64,000 nucleotides of DNA from Trichococcus pasteurii (lineage in GTDB: Bacteria > Bacillota > Bacilli > Lactobacillales > Aerococcaceae): NCBI RefSeq assembly GCF_900112935.1, contig NZ_FONM01000012.1, forward strand, positions 26,341-90,340. Reading direction: 5' to 3'. Positions 35,260-45,054 of the stretch are shown one piece after another (position 1 is the stretch's first letter; every line of letters begins with the position of its first letter). The notes below the pieces were generated by a model that did not search any database, was not told the DNA's origin, and worked only from the letters and a program-made list of their open reading frames with translations. The position numbers and the translations under genes were made by a program.

Positions 35260-36183
35260 TTGGAAATGACACCAGGAAACTTAATGAAAAAGTCAAGTAA
35301 ACGCAGATTGGAATCATTTGGACGCACCATCAGTCTGATCAGCACGACAGTCATCGTCTTCATCGTGCTGTCCATTCTATATTTTGTCACCAGCAAAGGG
35401 ATATCCACCTTTGTTACGGATGGCGTATCACTAGGGGATTTTTTGACGAAAAGCATCTGGAACCCCGGCACCATCGCTGATGACGGCACACCATTGGTCG
35501 GAGCCTTACCGATGATCGCAGGCTCATTTTTGGTCACTTTGATTTCCGCAGCCTTGGCTACACCGTTTGCCGTGGCTGCAGCCTTGTTCATGACGGAAAT
35601 TTCGCCGAAATCCGGCAAGAAAATCCTGCAACCGGTAATCGAACTGCTTGTCGGTATTCCGTCCGTTGTATATGGATTCATCGGCTTGACGGTTGTTGTG
35701 CCGGTTGTCCGCTCACTGTTCGGCGGTACCGGATTCGGTATTTTATCTTCCACCTTGGTTCTGTTCGTCATGATCCTGCCGACCGTGACCAGCATGTCAG
35801 TGGATGCCTTGAACGCTGTTCCACGTCATTACCGTGAAGCTTCACTCGCTATGGGTGGGACGCGCTGGCAGACCATCTATAAAGTGGTTTTGCGGGCAGC
35901 GACCCCGGGGCTGCTGACGGCAGTCGTCTTCGGAATGGCGCGTGCGTTCGGAGAAGCCTTGGCGGTTCAGATGGTCATCGGAAATGCGACTTTGATGCCG
36001 AATAGCCTGGTGACGCCGGCTTCGACATTGACAAGTATTTTGACGATGAGCATGGGGAACACCGTAATGGGAACTTTGGAAAACAATGTCCTCTGGTCAT
36101 TGGCGACCATCCTCCTTTTGATGGCTCTATTCTTCAATATTTTGACACGTTACATCGGTAAGAAAGGAGCCGTTAAAAAATGA
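35260..36183 (+). CDS. pstC: Phosphate ABC transporter permease PstC (second operon)
   Basis: About 307 residues, six helices, EAA loop YREASLAMGGTRWQTIYKVVLR and ARAFGEALAVQM. The start is inferred: AGGAGGG at 35247-35253 lies 6 bp before TTG 35260; ATG 35266 and ATG 35284 are alternatives. A further in-frame ATG at 35215 falls inside the upstream hairpin and is rejected. The stop overlaps pstA by 4 bp. Confidence 0.92.
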   Translation: MEMTPGNLMKKSSKRRLESFGRTISLISTTVIVFIVLSILYFVTSKGISTFVTDGVSLGDFLTKSIWNPGTIADDGTPLVGALPMIAGSFLVTLISAALATPFAVAAALFMTEISPKSGKKILQPVIELLVGIPSVVYGFIGLTVVVPVVRSLFGGTGFGILSSTLVLFVMILPTVTSMSVDALNAVPRHYREASLAMGGTRWQTIYKVVLRAATPGLLTAVVFGMARAFGEALAVQMVIGNATLMPNSLVTPASTLTSILTMSMGNTVMGTLENNVLWSLATILLLMALFFNILTRYIGKKGAVKK

Positions 36184-37070
36184 ACATGAATCCCAAAAAA
36201 GTAGACAAATTTATGGTAGGCCTGATCTATCTGTTTTCCGGAACGATCATCCTTATTTTGGCGAGTCTGCTGCTCTTTATTCTATGGCGCGGCTTGCCCC
36301 AGTTCTCATGGGAATTTTTGACGGCTCCGGCAAAATCCTTCCAGGTAGGCGGCGGAATCGGAGTGCAGTTATTCAATTCCTTCTACCTATTGGTGCTGAC
36401 GTTGCTGATCAGTACGCCACTTGCGCTGGGCGCGGCGATTTACCTTTCGGAATATGCACCTCAAAATTGGTTTACCGACATCATCCGTACTGCTATCGAG
36501 GTTTTGAGTTCTTTGCCATCCGTTGTAGTCGGTCTCTTCGGATTCCTGATCTTCGTCATCCAGTATGGTTTTGGCTTCTCGATCCTTTCGGGGGCTTTGT
36601 CGCTGACCATCTTCAATCTGCCGCTTTTGACGCGCACGATCGAAGATTCCTTGCGGGCGATCCCGTCTTCCCAGCGTGAAGCTGGATTGGCGTTAGGGCT
36701 TTCCCGCTGGGAGACAGTGACGTTGATCATTCTGCCGGCTGCCTTGCCGGGTATTCTGACAGGTATGATTTTGGCAGCTGGGCGTATTTTTGGTGAAGCC
36801 GCAGCCTTGATCTATACAGCCGGGCAGAGCGCGCCGGCTTTGGATTTCACAAACTGGAATCCACAATCCATCACAAGTCCTTTAAATATTTTCCGGCCTG
36901 CCGAAACATTGGCTGTGCACATCTGGAAGATCAACAGTGAAGGCGTGAAACCGGATGGAGCGGAAGTGTCAGCTGGTGCCTCAGCAGTACTGGTGTTGGC
37001 TGTCCTCATCTTCAATCTGACTGCAAGAAGCTTGGGCAGAAGATTGCAGAAGAAGGCTACTTCAGCATAG
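36180..37070 (+). CDS. pstA: Phosphate ABC transporter permease PstA (second operon)
   Basis: 296 residues with about six helices and the EAA loop QREAGLALGLSRWETVTLIILP, then AAGRIFGEAAALIYTAG. ATG overlaps the pstC stop (ATGA), and AAAGGAG is 10 bp upstream. Two ATPase genes follow. Confidence 0.94.
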   Translation: MNMNPKKVDKFMVGLIYLFSGTIILILASLLLFILWRGLPQFSWEFLTAPAKSFQVGGGIGVQLFNSFYLLVLTLLISTPLALGAAIYLSEYAPQNWFTDIIRTAIEVLSSLPSVVVGLFGFLIFVIQYGFGFSILSGALSLTIFNLPLLTRTIEDSLRAIPSSQREAGLALGLSRWETVTLIILPAALPGILTGMILAAGRIFGEAAALIYTAGQSAPALDFTNWNPQSITSPLNIFRPAETLAVHIWKINSEGVKPDGAEVSAGASAVLVLAVLIFNLTARSLGRRLQKKATSA

Positions 37071-37103
37071 AACCGGAAAATTGACTTGAAGGAGGGACCC
37101 TTG

Positions 37104-37910
37104 ATGGGAAATGAAAAGACACTGGCAACGAATATCATCCAGATGCGTCCTGAGGCTGCAGTCGCCCTTAAAACAAATGATCTGCACGTTTATTATGGCG
37201 ATTTTGAAGCAATCAAAGGCGTTTCTATGGAATTTGAAAAGAATAAAATCACCTCGCTGATCGGACCGAGCGGGTGCGGAAAATCGACTTATCTTCGTTC
37301 GCTGAACCGGATGAACGACACTGTTCCCGGTGCAAAAGTGACAGGGGAAATCATTTACCAAGGCATCGATGTGAATGTGCCTGAAGTTGATGTGTTCGAG
37401 ATGCGGAAAAATATTGGGATGGTTTTTCAAAGACCGAATCCTTTCAGCAAATCGATTTATGAGAACATCGCTTTTGCACTGAGAAGGCATGGCCTTAAGG
37501 ACAAGGCGGCATTGGACGAAATCGTCGAAACCAGCCTGAAACAAGCTGCCCTTTGGGACCAAGTGAAGGACCAGCTGAACAAAAGCGCCTTAGCACTTTC
37601 CGGTGGTCAACAGCAGCGTCTCTGCATCGCAAGGGCGGTCGCGCTAAAGCCGGATATCCTGCTTTTGGATGAACCAGCCAGCGCGTTGGACCCGATCTCG
37701 ACTTCTCAAGTCGAAGAAACATTGTTGGAGTTGAAGGAAAAGTATACGATCATCATTGTTACGCACAATATGCAGCAAGCATCCCGGATCAGTGACTATA
37801 CGGCGTTCTTCTATTTGGGCAATGTCATTGAATATGATGAGACCAGAAAAATCTTTACCCGTCCGAAGATCCAACAGACGGAAGATTATGTTTCTGGGCA
37901 TTTCGGCTAG
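37104..37910 (+). CDS. pstB: Phosphate ABC transporter ATPase PstB, first of two (second operon)
   Basis: 268 residues with a longer N-terminus than its neighbour. Walker [19 protein letters not shown]-loop [44 protein letters not shown] at 37104 follows GGAGGG by 7 bp. Two adjacent pstB genes are usual in Lactobacillales pst operons; whether the two ATPases form heterodimers or alternate is not known from sequence. Confidence 0.94.
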   Translation: MGNEKTLATNIIQMRPEAAVALKTNDLHVYYGDFEAIKGVSMEFEKNKITSLIGPSGCGKSTYLRSLNRMNDTVPGAKVTGEIIYQGIDVNVPEVDVFEMRKNIGMVFQRPNPFSKSIYENIAFALRRHGLKDKAALDEIVETSLKQAALWDQVKDQLNKSALALSGGQQQRLCIARAVALKPDILLLDEPASALDPISTSQVEETLLELKEKYTIIIVTHNMQQASRISDYTAFFYLGNVIEYDETRKIFTRPKIQQTEDYVSGHFG

Positions 37911-37922
37911 GAGGAAAGCAAC

Positions 37923-38687
37923 GTGAACAGCACAAAACCCATTATTGAAACGCGTGATGTACATTTATATTACGGAAAGAACGAAGCGTTGAAGGGCATT
38001 TCGCTTGATTTTCATAAAAAAGAAATCACGGCTTTGATCGGGCCGAGCGGATGCGGCAAATCCACCTACTTAAGGACATTGAACCGTATGAACGACTTGA
38101 TTCCGGATGTGACGGTCACCGGGAAAATCAGTTTCAATGACCAGGATATCTACAGTCCGCAAATGGACACTGTAGAGTTGAGAAAAAAGGTCGGCATGGT
38201 TTTCCAACAGCCGAATCCATTCCCGTTTTCGGTTTTCGATAACGTGGCGTATGGCTTGCGCATCGCCGGGATGAAGGACAAGGAAAAAATCGCCCGGATT
38301 GTGGAAGAAAGCCTGAAGAAAGCGGCTGTATGGGATGATGTCAAAGATAAATTGAATCAGAGTGCCTTATCTTTATCAGGTGGCCAGCAGCAACGTGTCT
38401 GCATCGCACGGGTCTTGGCGATCGAACCGGAAGTCATTTTGTTGGATGAACCGACGAGCGCGTTGGATCCGATTTCCAGTGCACAGATCGAACGGATGCT
38501 TATGGAACTGAAAGAAGACTACACGATGATCATTGTTACGCATAATATGCAACAAGCGTCGCGGATTTCTGATAACACTGCCTTTTTCTTGAACGGGGAA
38601 TTGATCGAGTTCGGGGAAACAAGCCAAATCTTCACGAATCCGAAAGAAAAACAAACGGAAGATTATATTTCTGGACGTTTTGGCTGA
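37923..38687 (+). CDS. pstB: Phosphate ABC transporter ATPase PstB, second of two (second operon)
   Basis: 254 residues: Walker [19 protein letters not shown]-loop [56 protein letters not shown] start 7 bp after AGGAGG, which overlaps the end of the preceding pstB. All catalytic motifs are intact in both copies. Confidence 0.94.
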   Translation: MNSTKPIIETRDVHLYYGKNEALKGISLDFHKKEITALIGPSGCGKSTYLRTLNRMNDLIPDVTVTGKISFNDQDIYSPQMDTVELRKKVGMVFQQPNPFPFSVFDNVAYGLRIAGMKDKEKIARIVEESLKKAAVWDDVKDKLNQSALSLSGGQQQRVCIARVLAIEPEVILLDEPTSALDPISSAQIERMLMELKEDYTMIIVTHNMQQASRISDNTAFFLNGELIEFGETSQIFTNPKEKQTEDYISGRFG

Positions 38688-38730
38688 TCCGTTGCATAAT
38701 GAAAGATATTTACAAAGGGGTTGGTTTGTG

Positions 38731-39399
38731 ATGAGACGAGTGTTTGAAGAGGAATTAGAGAGTTTGCACGCTCACTTTTTGAAGATGGGTGTGTTGGTCA
38801 ATGCTGCGATCCATAAGTCAATCGATGCTTTTGTCACGCACGATAAGGAACTGGCGCAGCAAGTCATAGATGAAGATGCGGCCATCAATAAGCTCGAGAA
38901 CGATCTGGAAATCGAATGCTTCGAGCTGATTGCTTTGCAGCAGCCTGTGACAACTGACTTGCGCAAAATCGTCACTGTGATGAAAGCCAGCGCGGACTTG
39001 GAACGGATCGGCGATCATGCAGTCAGTATCGCAAAATCGACGATCAAAGTGAAGGGCAAAAAGCATGATGCCGATATCGAAACGGCTATCGCGGAGACAG
39101 CTTTGAAGGTCATGGACATGGTCAAGGAAGTCCTGGATGCCTATGTCGTCCTCGATGCCGAACGCGCGCGGGAAATTGCGGCGCGGGATACGCAAATCGA
39201 TGCTGCCGCCAAAAACATCTATGAAAACTGCATCGAACAAATGAAGCAAGATCCGGAGATCGTTTTGGGCGGAACAAACTATATGCGCATCTCCACTTAT
39301 TTGGAAAGAATCGGAGACTACGTAACGAATATCTCCGAGTGGATCATTTACTTGGATTCCGGAGAAGTCGTAGAATTGAATGTCCATCATAAAATTTAA
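38731..39399 (+). CDS. phoU: Phosphate signalling protein PhoU (second operon)
   Basis: 222 residues, paralogue of the PhoU at 33256 with the same two metal-binding motifs (ASADLERIGDHAVSIAKS; YLERIGDYVTNISEWIIYL). ATG at 38731 lines up with the first PhoU (MRRVFEEEL against MRKIFEEEL) and follows AAAGGGG by 10 bp. Having one PhoU per operon suggests each transporter carries its own link to PhoR. Confidence 0.94.
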   Translation: MRRVFEEELESLHAHFLKMGVLVNAAIHKSIDAFVTHDKELAQQVIDEDAAINKLENDLEIECFELIALQQPVTTDLRKIVTVMKASADLERIGDHAVSIAKSTIKVKGKKHDADIETAIAETALKVMDMVKEVLDAYVVLDAERAREIAARDTQIDAAAKNIYENCIEQMKQDPEIVLGGTNYMRISTYLERIGDYVTNISEWIIYLDSGEVVELNVHHKI

Positions 39400-39405
39400 T
39401 GAGAA

Positions 39406-39446
39406 GAGCGTTGCGATGCCCAAAGCGGTGTTGCAACGCTTTTTTT
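39406..39446 (+). terminator. Terminator after the second pst operon
   Basis: AGCGTTGC pairs with GCAACGCT around a 17-nt partly paired loop, followed by seven T residues. Confidence 0.88.
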
Positions 39447-39577
39447 GTCAGTCAGTGCTTGAGCCAAGCCGGTTTGCTTGCAGCTGCTTGATTTCGGCAG
39501 CAAGAGCAATAGCTTTCATAGCACGGATGAATTTGCTAAAATAAGCATTGAAGGTAAGGGATAGGGGTCTAAGTGAG

Positions 39578-39928
39578 ATGATGTCAGACTTGAATACAGA
39601 AACGATACAAGCAGTTACGAAAATTTTCAAATTGATCGGCGATCCGACCCGTTTTTTGATCCTCCATGTATTGGAAAACCGGGAACTGAACGTAAATGCC
39701 ATCGCTGAAGAACTGGACTTGGAGCAATCAGCGGTGTCGCACCAGCTGAAGAAGCTGCGGGAAGCGAAGTTGGTAAAAAGCAGAAGAAGCGGGAAAAACA
39801 TCCTGTACAGCCAGGACGATCAGCATGTCTACGAAATCCTGCACTTGGCTGTCGAACATGCCGAGCACGGCTGGGAAGATGCACAAAATGAGGCAGGGAC
39901 AACCCCATCAGACAAGAAACAGCATTGA
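39578..39928 (+). CDS. ArsR/SmtB-family zinc-type sensor repressor (CzrA-like)
   Basis: 116-residue winged-helix repressor (LIGDPTRFLILHVLENRELNV; QSAVSHQLKKLREAKLV). The C-terminal helix carries Asp81, His83, His94 and His97, the exact DxH-x10-HxxH spacing of the alpha-5 zinc/cobalt site of CzrA. There is no alpha-3 CxC site. Metal binding should release it from DNA and derepress an efflux pump, but no pump gene is adjacent. The start is uncertain among ATG 39578, ATG 39581 and GTG 39572. The next gene is uvrA, with its own promoter. Confidence 0.88.
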   Translation: MMSDLNTETIQAVTKIFKLIGDPTRFLILHVLENRELNVNAIAEELDLEQSAVSHQLKKLREAKLVKSRRSGKNILYSQDDQHVYEILHLAVEHAEHGWEDAQNEAGTTPSDKKQH

Positions 39929-39937
39929 ATATCCGTG

Positions 39938-39951
39938 CGAACTAGCGTTCT
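39938..39951 (+). promoter_or_regulatory. LexA (SOS) box upstream of uvrA
   Basis: CGAACTAGCGTTCT fits the Gram-positive LexA consensus CGAACRNRYGTTYC except at positions 6 and 14. It overlaps the -35 region of an extended -10 promoter TGGTATACT (39967-39975), the expected position for repression. Confidence 0.75.
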
Positions 39952-39966
39952 TTTTCGGTCTGGATA

Positions 39967-39975
39967 TGGTATACT
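39967..39975 (+). promoter_or_regulatory. uvrA promoter, extended -10
   Basis: TGGTATACT gives a TGn extension plus a -10 with one mismatch, 57 bp before the uvrA ATG. The -35 position (GTTCTT) is poor and lies within the LexA box. Confidence 0.55.
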
Positions 39976-40032
39976 ACAGACAAGAGGAAATAGACGAAAA
40001 CCAAAGAATAAGTCAAAGAAGGATCTGAAATT

Positions 40033-42876
40033 ATGGCAAAAGACCAAATCATCGTACGGGGAGCCCGTTCGCACAATTTGAAGAATATAGATGTCACCAT
40101 CCCAAGGGACAAACTTGTCGTCATGACCGGTCTTTCCGGATCGGGCAAGAGCTCGTTGGCTTTCGATACGCTTTACGCAGAAGGTCAAAGGCGGTATGTG
40201 GAAAGCCTCTCGGCCTATGCGCGCCAGTTTTTGGGTCAGATGGACAAACCGGATGTGGACAGCATCGATGGCTTGAGTCCGGCGATTGCAATCGATCAAA
40301 AGACGACGAACCGCAATCCCCGTTCGACAGTCGGTACGGTCACAGAAGTCAATGATTTCCTGCGCCTTCTTTTTGCACGTGTGGGGCACCCGATTTGTCC
40401 GAATGATGGCACACCAATCAGCAGCCAATCGCCCGAGCAGATGGTGAATCAGGTTCTTGAACTTCCGGAACGCACGAAACTGCAGATACTGGCGCCGATC
40501 GTCAAAGGGAAAAAAGGGCAGCACAAAAAAGTATTCGAGGACATCAAAAAGCAAGGCTATGTCCGCGTCCGCGTCGATGGGGAATTGTTTGATGTTTCCG
40601 AAGATATTGAATTGGAAAAGAACAAAAAACATGACATCGCGATCGTTGTCGATCGGGTAGTCATCAAGGAGGGCATCCGTTCGCGCATCTTCGATTCGAT
40701 CGAAGCGGCGTTGCATCTGGCCGATGGATACGCCATTGTTGATGTCATCGGCAGTGAAGAGCTTTTGTTCAGCGAACACTATGCTTGCCCATACTGCGGA
40801 TTTACGATTGGTGAGATCGAACCGCGCCTGTTTTCTTTCAACGCGCCCTACGGAGCCTGTTCCGAATGTGACGGGTTGGGGATGAAGTTGGAAGTCGACC
40901 CCGATTTGATCGTTCAGGAGAAGCAACTTTCCTTGAATGAAGGGGCTTTGGTGCCGTGGAACCCGATCAGCTCGAATTATTACCCGGAAATGCTGCGCCA
41001 GTTTTGTGAACAGAACGGGATCGATATGGACCTTCCGTTTGCCGAACTGAGCACCGATACCCAGCAAAAACTGCTCTATGGTGCTGGTGGCGACCTGTTC
41101 CATTTCCATTACCAGAATGAATTCGGCGGTGTCAGGGATGTCGATATCCCCTTTGAAGGGGTCATCACCAATGTCAATCGACGCTACAAAGAGACATCGA
41201 GCGATTTTACGCGCGAAGCAATGCGCCAGTACATGACCGAGCTGCCATGCCATACCTGCCACGGCTATCGTCTGAATGAGCAAGCCCTGTCTGTGAAGGT
41301 GGCAGAACACGACATCGGGCAAGTCACGGAGTTTTCCATCGAAAATGCTGTCGCCTTCTTCGAGAACATTTCTCTTTCGGAACAAGAGAAACAGATTGCT
41401 GCGCCTATCCTGAAGGAAATACTGTCACGTCTGACTTTCCTGAAGAATGTCGGCCTCGACTATTTGACGTTGAGCCGGACGGCGGGCACACTTTCCGGGG
41501 GGGAAGCGCAACGGATCCGCTTGGCGACACAAATAGGCTCCAACCTGTCCGGCGTTCTCTACATCTTGGATGAGCCGTCCATCGGGTTGCATCAACGCGA
41601 CAATAATCGGTTGATCGAATCGATGAAAAACATGCGCGACCTCGGGAACACGCTGATTGTTGTGGAGCACGATGAAGACACGATGATGCAGGCGGATTAT
41701 CTGATCGATATCGGACCGGGTGCGGGCGAACTCGGCGGTGAAATTGTGGCTGCCGGCACGCCCGAGCAAGTCATGAAAAACAAGAAATCCTTGACCGGGA
41801 AATATCTGTCAGGGAAATTGTTCATCCCGGTTCCGGAAACGCGAAGAACAGAGGACAGAGGAGCCGTGAAAATCACCGGCGCCACCGAAAACAATCTGAA
41901 GAATGTGGATGCTGCTTTTCCTTTAGGGAAAATCGTGGCAGTCACAGGCGTTTCCGGCTCAGGAAAGAGCTCCTTGGTCAATAATGTCCTGAAGACGGCT
42001 CTTGCCAAAGAATTGACCCGTACGAAAGAAAAACCGGGTAAATTCAAGACGATCAGCGGGTACGAAGGTTTGGAGAAAGTCATCGATATCGATCAAAGCC
42101 CGATCGGACGGACGCCACGGAGTAATCCGGCCACGTACACGAGCGTCTTCGATGACATGCGCGACCTTTTTGCCAGCACCAATGAAGCCAAAATACGCGG
42201 CTACAAAAAAGGCCGTTTCAGCTTCAACGTCAAGGGTGGGCGTTGTGAGGCCTGCCGCGGTGACGGCATTCTGAAAATCGAGATGCATTTCTTGCCGGAT
42301 GTCTACGTGCCTTGCGAAGTCTGCCATGGCACACGCTACAATTCCGAAACTTTGGAAGTGCAATACAAAGGCAAGAACATCGCCCAAGTGCTGGATATGA
42401 CGATTGAGGAAGCTTTGGCGTATTTTGAAGCCATCCCTAAAATCAGGCGCAAACTGCAAACCATCGTCGATGTCGGCCTTGGCTATGTGACATTGGGGCA
42501 ACCAGCCACTACTTTATCCGGCGGTGAAGCCCAGCGGATGAAACTAGCCAGTGAACTGCAGCGCGTATCAAGCGGCAAAACATTCTACATACTGGATGAA
42601 CCGACCACAGGGTTGCACACGCATGATATCGCCAGATTGTTGCAGGTTTTGGATCGTTTGGTGGAAGCCGGCAACACAATCGTGGTGATCGAACACAATC
42701 TGGATGTGATCAAAACTGCCGATTACATCATCGATATGGGCCCTGAAGGCGGAGCCGGCGGAGGAACCGTACTCGCAACCGGCACTCCGGAAGAAATCGC
42801 CGAAGTGAAGGGCAGCTACACAGGCCAATTCCTGAAACCTATCCTTGAAAGGGACAAAGCAAGGACCACAAAATAA
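40033..42876 (+). CDS. uvrA: Excinuclease ABC subunit A
   Basis: Damage-recognition ATPase of nucleotide excision repair; loads UvrB on DNA lesions. 947 residues with two ABC modules: Walker [16 protein letters not shown] near 32 and [15 protein letters not shown] near 640; signatures [12 protein letters not shown] and [12 protein letters not shown]; two zinc fingers (CPYC...CSEC near 253-280; CEAC...CEVC near 738-765). uvrB, often adjacent, is not upstream. The LexA box indicates SOS induction. Confidence 0.97.
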   Translation: MAKDQIIVRGARSHNLKNIDVTIPRDKLVVMTGLSGSGKSSLAFDTLYAEGQRRYVESLSAYARQFLGQMDKPDVDSIDGLSPAIAIDQKTTNRNPRSTVGTVTEVNDFLRLLFARVGHPICPNDGTPISSQSPEQMVNQVLELPERTKLQILAPIVKGKKGQHKKVFEDIKKQGYVRVRVDGELFDVSEDIELEKNKKHDIAIVVDRVVIKEGIRSRIFDSIEAALHLADGYAIVDVIGSEELLFSEHYACPYCGFTIGEIEPRLFSFNAPYGACSECDGLGMKLEVDPDLIVQEKQLSLNEGALVPWNPISSNYYPEMLRQFCEQNGIDMDLPFAELSTDTQQKLLYGAGGDLFHFHYQNEFGGVRDVDIPFEGVITNVNRRYKETSSDFTREAMRQYMTELPCHTCHGYRLNEQALSVKVAEHDIGQVTEFSIENAVAFFENISLSEQEKQIAAPILKEILSRLTFLKNVGLDYLTLSRTAGTLSGGEAQRIRLATQIGSNLSGVLYILDEPSIGLHQRDNNRLIESMKNMRDLGNTLIVVEHDEDTMMQADYLIDIGPGAGELGGEIVAAGTPEQVMKNKKSLTGKYLSGKLFIPVPETRRTEDRGAVKITGATENNLKNVDAAFPLGKIVAVTGVSGSGKSSLVNNVLKTALAKELTRTKEKPGKFKTISGYEGLEKVIDIDQSPIGRTPRSNPATYTSVFDDMRDLFASTNEAKIRGYKKGRFSFNVKGGRCEACRGDGILKIEMHFLPDVYVPCEVCHGTRYNSETLEVQYKGKNIAQVLDMTIEEALAYFEAIPKIRRKLQTIVDVGLGYVTLGQPATTLSGGEAQRMKLASELQRVSSGKTFYILDEPTTGLHTHDIARLLQVLDRLVEAGNTIVVIEHNLDVIKTADYIIDMGPEGGAGGGTVLATGTPEEIAEVKGSYTGQFLKPILERDKARTTK

Positions 42877-42889
42877 TAATTGCCAATAG

Positions 42890-42917
42890 AGGCCAGCCGA
42901 TTCCGGTTGGCCTTTTT
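42890..42917 (+). terminator. Terminator after uvrA
   Basis: AGGCCAGCCG pairs with CGGTTGGCCT (10 bp, one G-T) around ATTC, followed by TTTTT. Confidence 0.92.
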
Positions 42918-42932
42918 CCTCGTAATATTTGG

Positions 42933-43343
42933 AAAGTATAAAATATATCGGAATCAAAAGTACCTCACCGCTGGTGTTTATAGGATTGTAGAATGTGCCA
43001 TGCATCCCAACTCGTTGGCTAGTTTCACGGGTTAGCCCTTCGGAAAGGGATAAAGGAACCCCTTGTCTCTACCGAGCCAAGGATACTATTCGACTAACCT
43101 GCTGACGCAGGAAGTCTCTCAGCAATTGCGCTCTACGATGCTCATTTGCATGGGACTCTTTGGGATTCATCCCTTAGAGTCCCAGTATAAGGTGACCGTA
43201 GGGAACGTTGCGAGGCCAGATTTCCTAAATTGTCATGACTCTTGCGATTTCAATCGCTTAGAGGCATGATACACTTGACCGATTAGGTCACAGTGTTTCC
43301 TTAATCAGGGCTGAGCGAACCCGCTCCACTTTTCTTACAAGTC
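42933..43343 (+). ncRNA. Candidate structured RNA element, long copy (B)
   Basis: This 411-nt intergenic homologue of 20495-20710 lies between uvrA and yvlB. Shared core: closing helix AAAAGT (42956-42961) with ACTTTT (43328-43333); CACC/GGTG (42966-42976); CCAA/TTGG (43007-43018); GGCTAG/TTAGCC (43017-43037); terminal hairpin GAGCG-AACC-CGCTC (43313-43326). Copy-specific hairpins: CCTTG/CAAGG (43061-43082); GACT-CCTGC/GCAGG-AGTC (43092-43116); TGGGACTCT/AGAGTCCCA (43151-43184); TCATG-CTCT-GCGAT with complement (43233-43269); ACACT-GACC/GGTC-AGTGT (43271-43296). A 68-codon frame inside is not a gene. Confidence 0.55.
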
Positions 43344-43384
43344 TCTAGTCATTTTTGCTGAAGGGAAAATCAATCTTAAGACCT

Positions 43385-43413
43385 ATGACAAGGGAAAGGA
43401 AATTGGGCATAAT
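43385..43413 (+). promoter_or_regulatory. Promoter of the yvlBCD-like operon
   Basis: ATGACA (43385-43390) and CATAAT (43408-43413) with a 17-bp spacer, each one mismatch from consensus, 88 bp before the first start codon. Confidence 0.55.
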
Positions 43414-43501
43414 AAGGACATAAGCAACAGATAATCAGAAATAGGCAAACTGTCCCATGTCAGTGAATAGATAAATGGATAATCACCAAGGAGGAACTAC
43501 C

Positions 43502-45013
43502 ATGAATGAAAGAGACCGAATTTTGGCATTGGTAAGAGAAGGCATCATCACTACAGAGGAAGCCTTGGTACTTTTGGAAAACTTAGCGAAGCGCGAAGGT
43601 AAAGATGCAGTAAAATTGAATCAGCAACAAGATTTCACTGATTCAACTGATGCTGCATCAGGATACACAGAGAAAACGGATCAAGGCTCCGTTCAGGAGC
43701 CGGAAGACCGCAAAAATTTGGAAAAGATTTTGGATGAACTGGCCAGCGAGATTTCCTATTTCTCCTCTCAGATAGATGCGAAAGGCGAAGCGCTCCAGTC
43801 ACTGAAAAAACAGATCAACGACAAAGCCGAAAAAAGACAAGAATTGGCGACAGCCGATGAACTGGGCGATTTAACGGGCGAACAAGAAATCACATTGATG
43901 CGCTTGGATGAAGAACTGGAGGGTCTCCGCGGACAAGCTGCTGCGCTGGAAGCCGAAAAAATCGAGATGGAACAAAAAATGCGCAGCCTCAAGAAGGAGC
44001 ATGTGGAAAACAGCGTGAAATCCTTTGGCGAGAAACTGGGCAATAAAGATGAATGGAAAGACACAGCCACCAATTTCACGGAACGCCTCACCAAAGCAGG
44101 CGCACAATTAAGCAAATTTTTGACCGATACGGTCCAAACGGTCGTAGAAAATGTGGATTGGAAAGACACTGATTTCAACATCAAGATCCCAGGATTGATC
44201 ACCAGCAAATTCCAGCATGAATTCACATTCGATCAAAACACAGCGACAATCCTTGATTTTCAATTGGCAAACGGAAATGTGACGTTGCAGAGTTGGGATA
44301 ACGAAACCATTTCGGTCTCCTCGGATGTGAAGATATACGGGAAAACAGAAGAAGCGACAGCCAAGGAAGCTTTCGATGCGCGCAGCACGCTGGTGATGGA
44401 TGAGGATAAATTCACTTTCCGCGTTCCGAACAAACGGGTCAAATGCGATATCATCGTCTCCTTGCCGAAACGCGAATACGATTACGTCGCAATCAAGCTG
44501 TTGAACGGGAATGTCACCCTGACAAACATCGAAGGAAAAGATTTCTACATAAAATCCACAAACGGCAATATGGTCATATCAGGTCTCAAGGCCATCATGC
44601 TGGAGACGGATGAGGTCAACGGGAACCTGGACGTCTCAGAAAGCACAATTGTTGATGTGTTGGCGAAGACCATAAACGGCAGTCTGACGATCAAAAGCGA
44701 TGTCGTCAGCGCGACTGTTTCCGTGGTGAACGGGGATGTGAAACTTTCATACCCAGGAACCAACGCCAAACAGATCCAAGCCAGTTCAGTCAACGGGTCC
44801 GTCAAGCTGTCTTTGCCTGCTGCCAAAAGTGCAGAAGTGAAAGCCAGCAGTTCTTTGGGGAAAATCATGAACCGGATGGAGAACATCGAAATCATCCGTC
44901 AAAAAAATGAACACACCAACAAGTACTTGGAATTCAGACGAATGGACGAGGAATCACCGGTTATGGTAGAATTAAAGACGACAACAGGAAACATATTTTT
45001 AAAAAATAACTAA
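43502..45013 (+). CDS. yvlB: YvlB-like DUF4097 protein
   Basis: 503 residues. The N-terminal 30 residues (NERDRILALVREGIITTEEALVLLE, split at 20) form a SHOCT-like helical module, followed by a long charged coiled-coil (about 70-170). The C-terminal half is a DUF4097 beta-solenoid with Asn-Gly turns recurring about every 20-25 residues (ANGNVTL, LNGNVTL, TNGNMVI, VNGNLDV, INGSLTI, VNGDVKL, VNGSVKL). No signal peptide or membrane helix is seen. With the PspC and YvlD-like genes following, it matches Bacillus yvlBCD, linked to envelope stress; exact function unknown. ATG 43502 follows AAGGAGG. Confidence 0.85.
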   Translation: MNERDRILALVREGIITTEEALVLLENLAKREGKDAVKLNQQQDFTDSTDAASGYTEKTDQGSVQEPEDRKNLEKILDELASEISYFSSQIDAKGEALQSLKKQINDKAEKRQELATADELGDLTGEQEITLMRLDEELEGLRGQAAALEAEKIEMEQKMRSLKKEHVENSVKSFGEKLGNKDEWKDTATNFTERLTKAGAQLSKFLTDTVQTVVENVDWKDTDFNIKIPGLITSKFQHEFTFDQNTATILDFQLANGNVTLQSWDNETISVSSDVKIYGKTEEATAKEAFDARSTLVMDEDKFTFRVPNKRVKCDIIVSLPKREYDYVAIKLLNGNVTLTNIEGKDFYIKSTNGNMVISGLKAIMLETDEVNGNLDVSESTIVDVLAKTINGSLTIKSDVVSATVSVVNGDVKLSYPGTNAKQIQASSVNGSVKLSLPAAKSAEVKASSSLGKIMNRMENIEIIRQKNEHTNKYLEFRRMDEESPVMVELKTTTGNIFLKNN

Positions 45014-45054
45014 AAATAGCGACAATAAATGGCATATATAAGGAGAGAATGAAC

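Noticed and set aside
39829..41385. 518-codon open frame on the minus strand
   Set aside because: It lies antisense to uvrA, has no RBS and its translation has no recognisable family features; the frame is a by-product of uvrA codon usage.
43063..43269. 68-codon plus-strand frame
   Set aside because: It lies inside the structured element, has no RBS, is absent from the shorter copy and crosses several hairpin arms.
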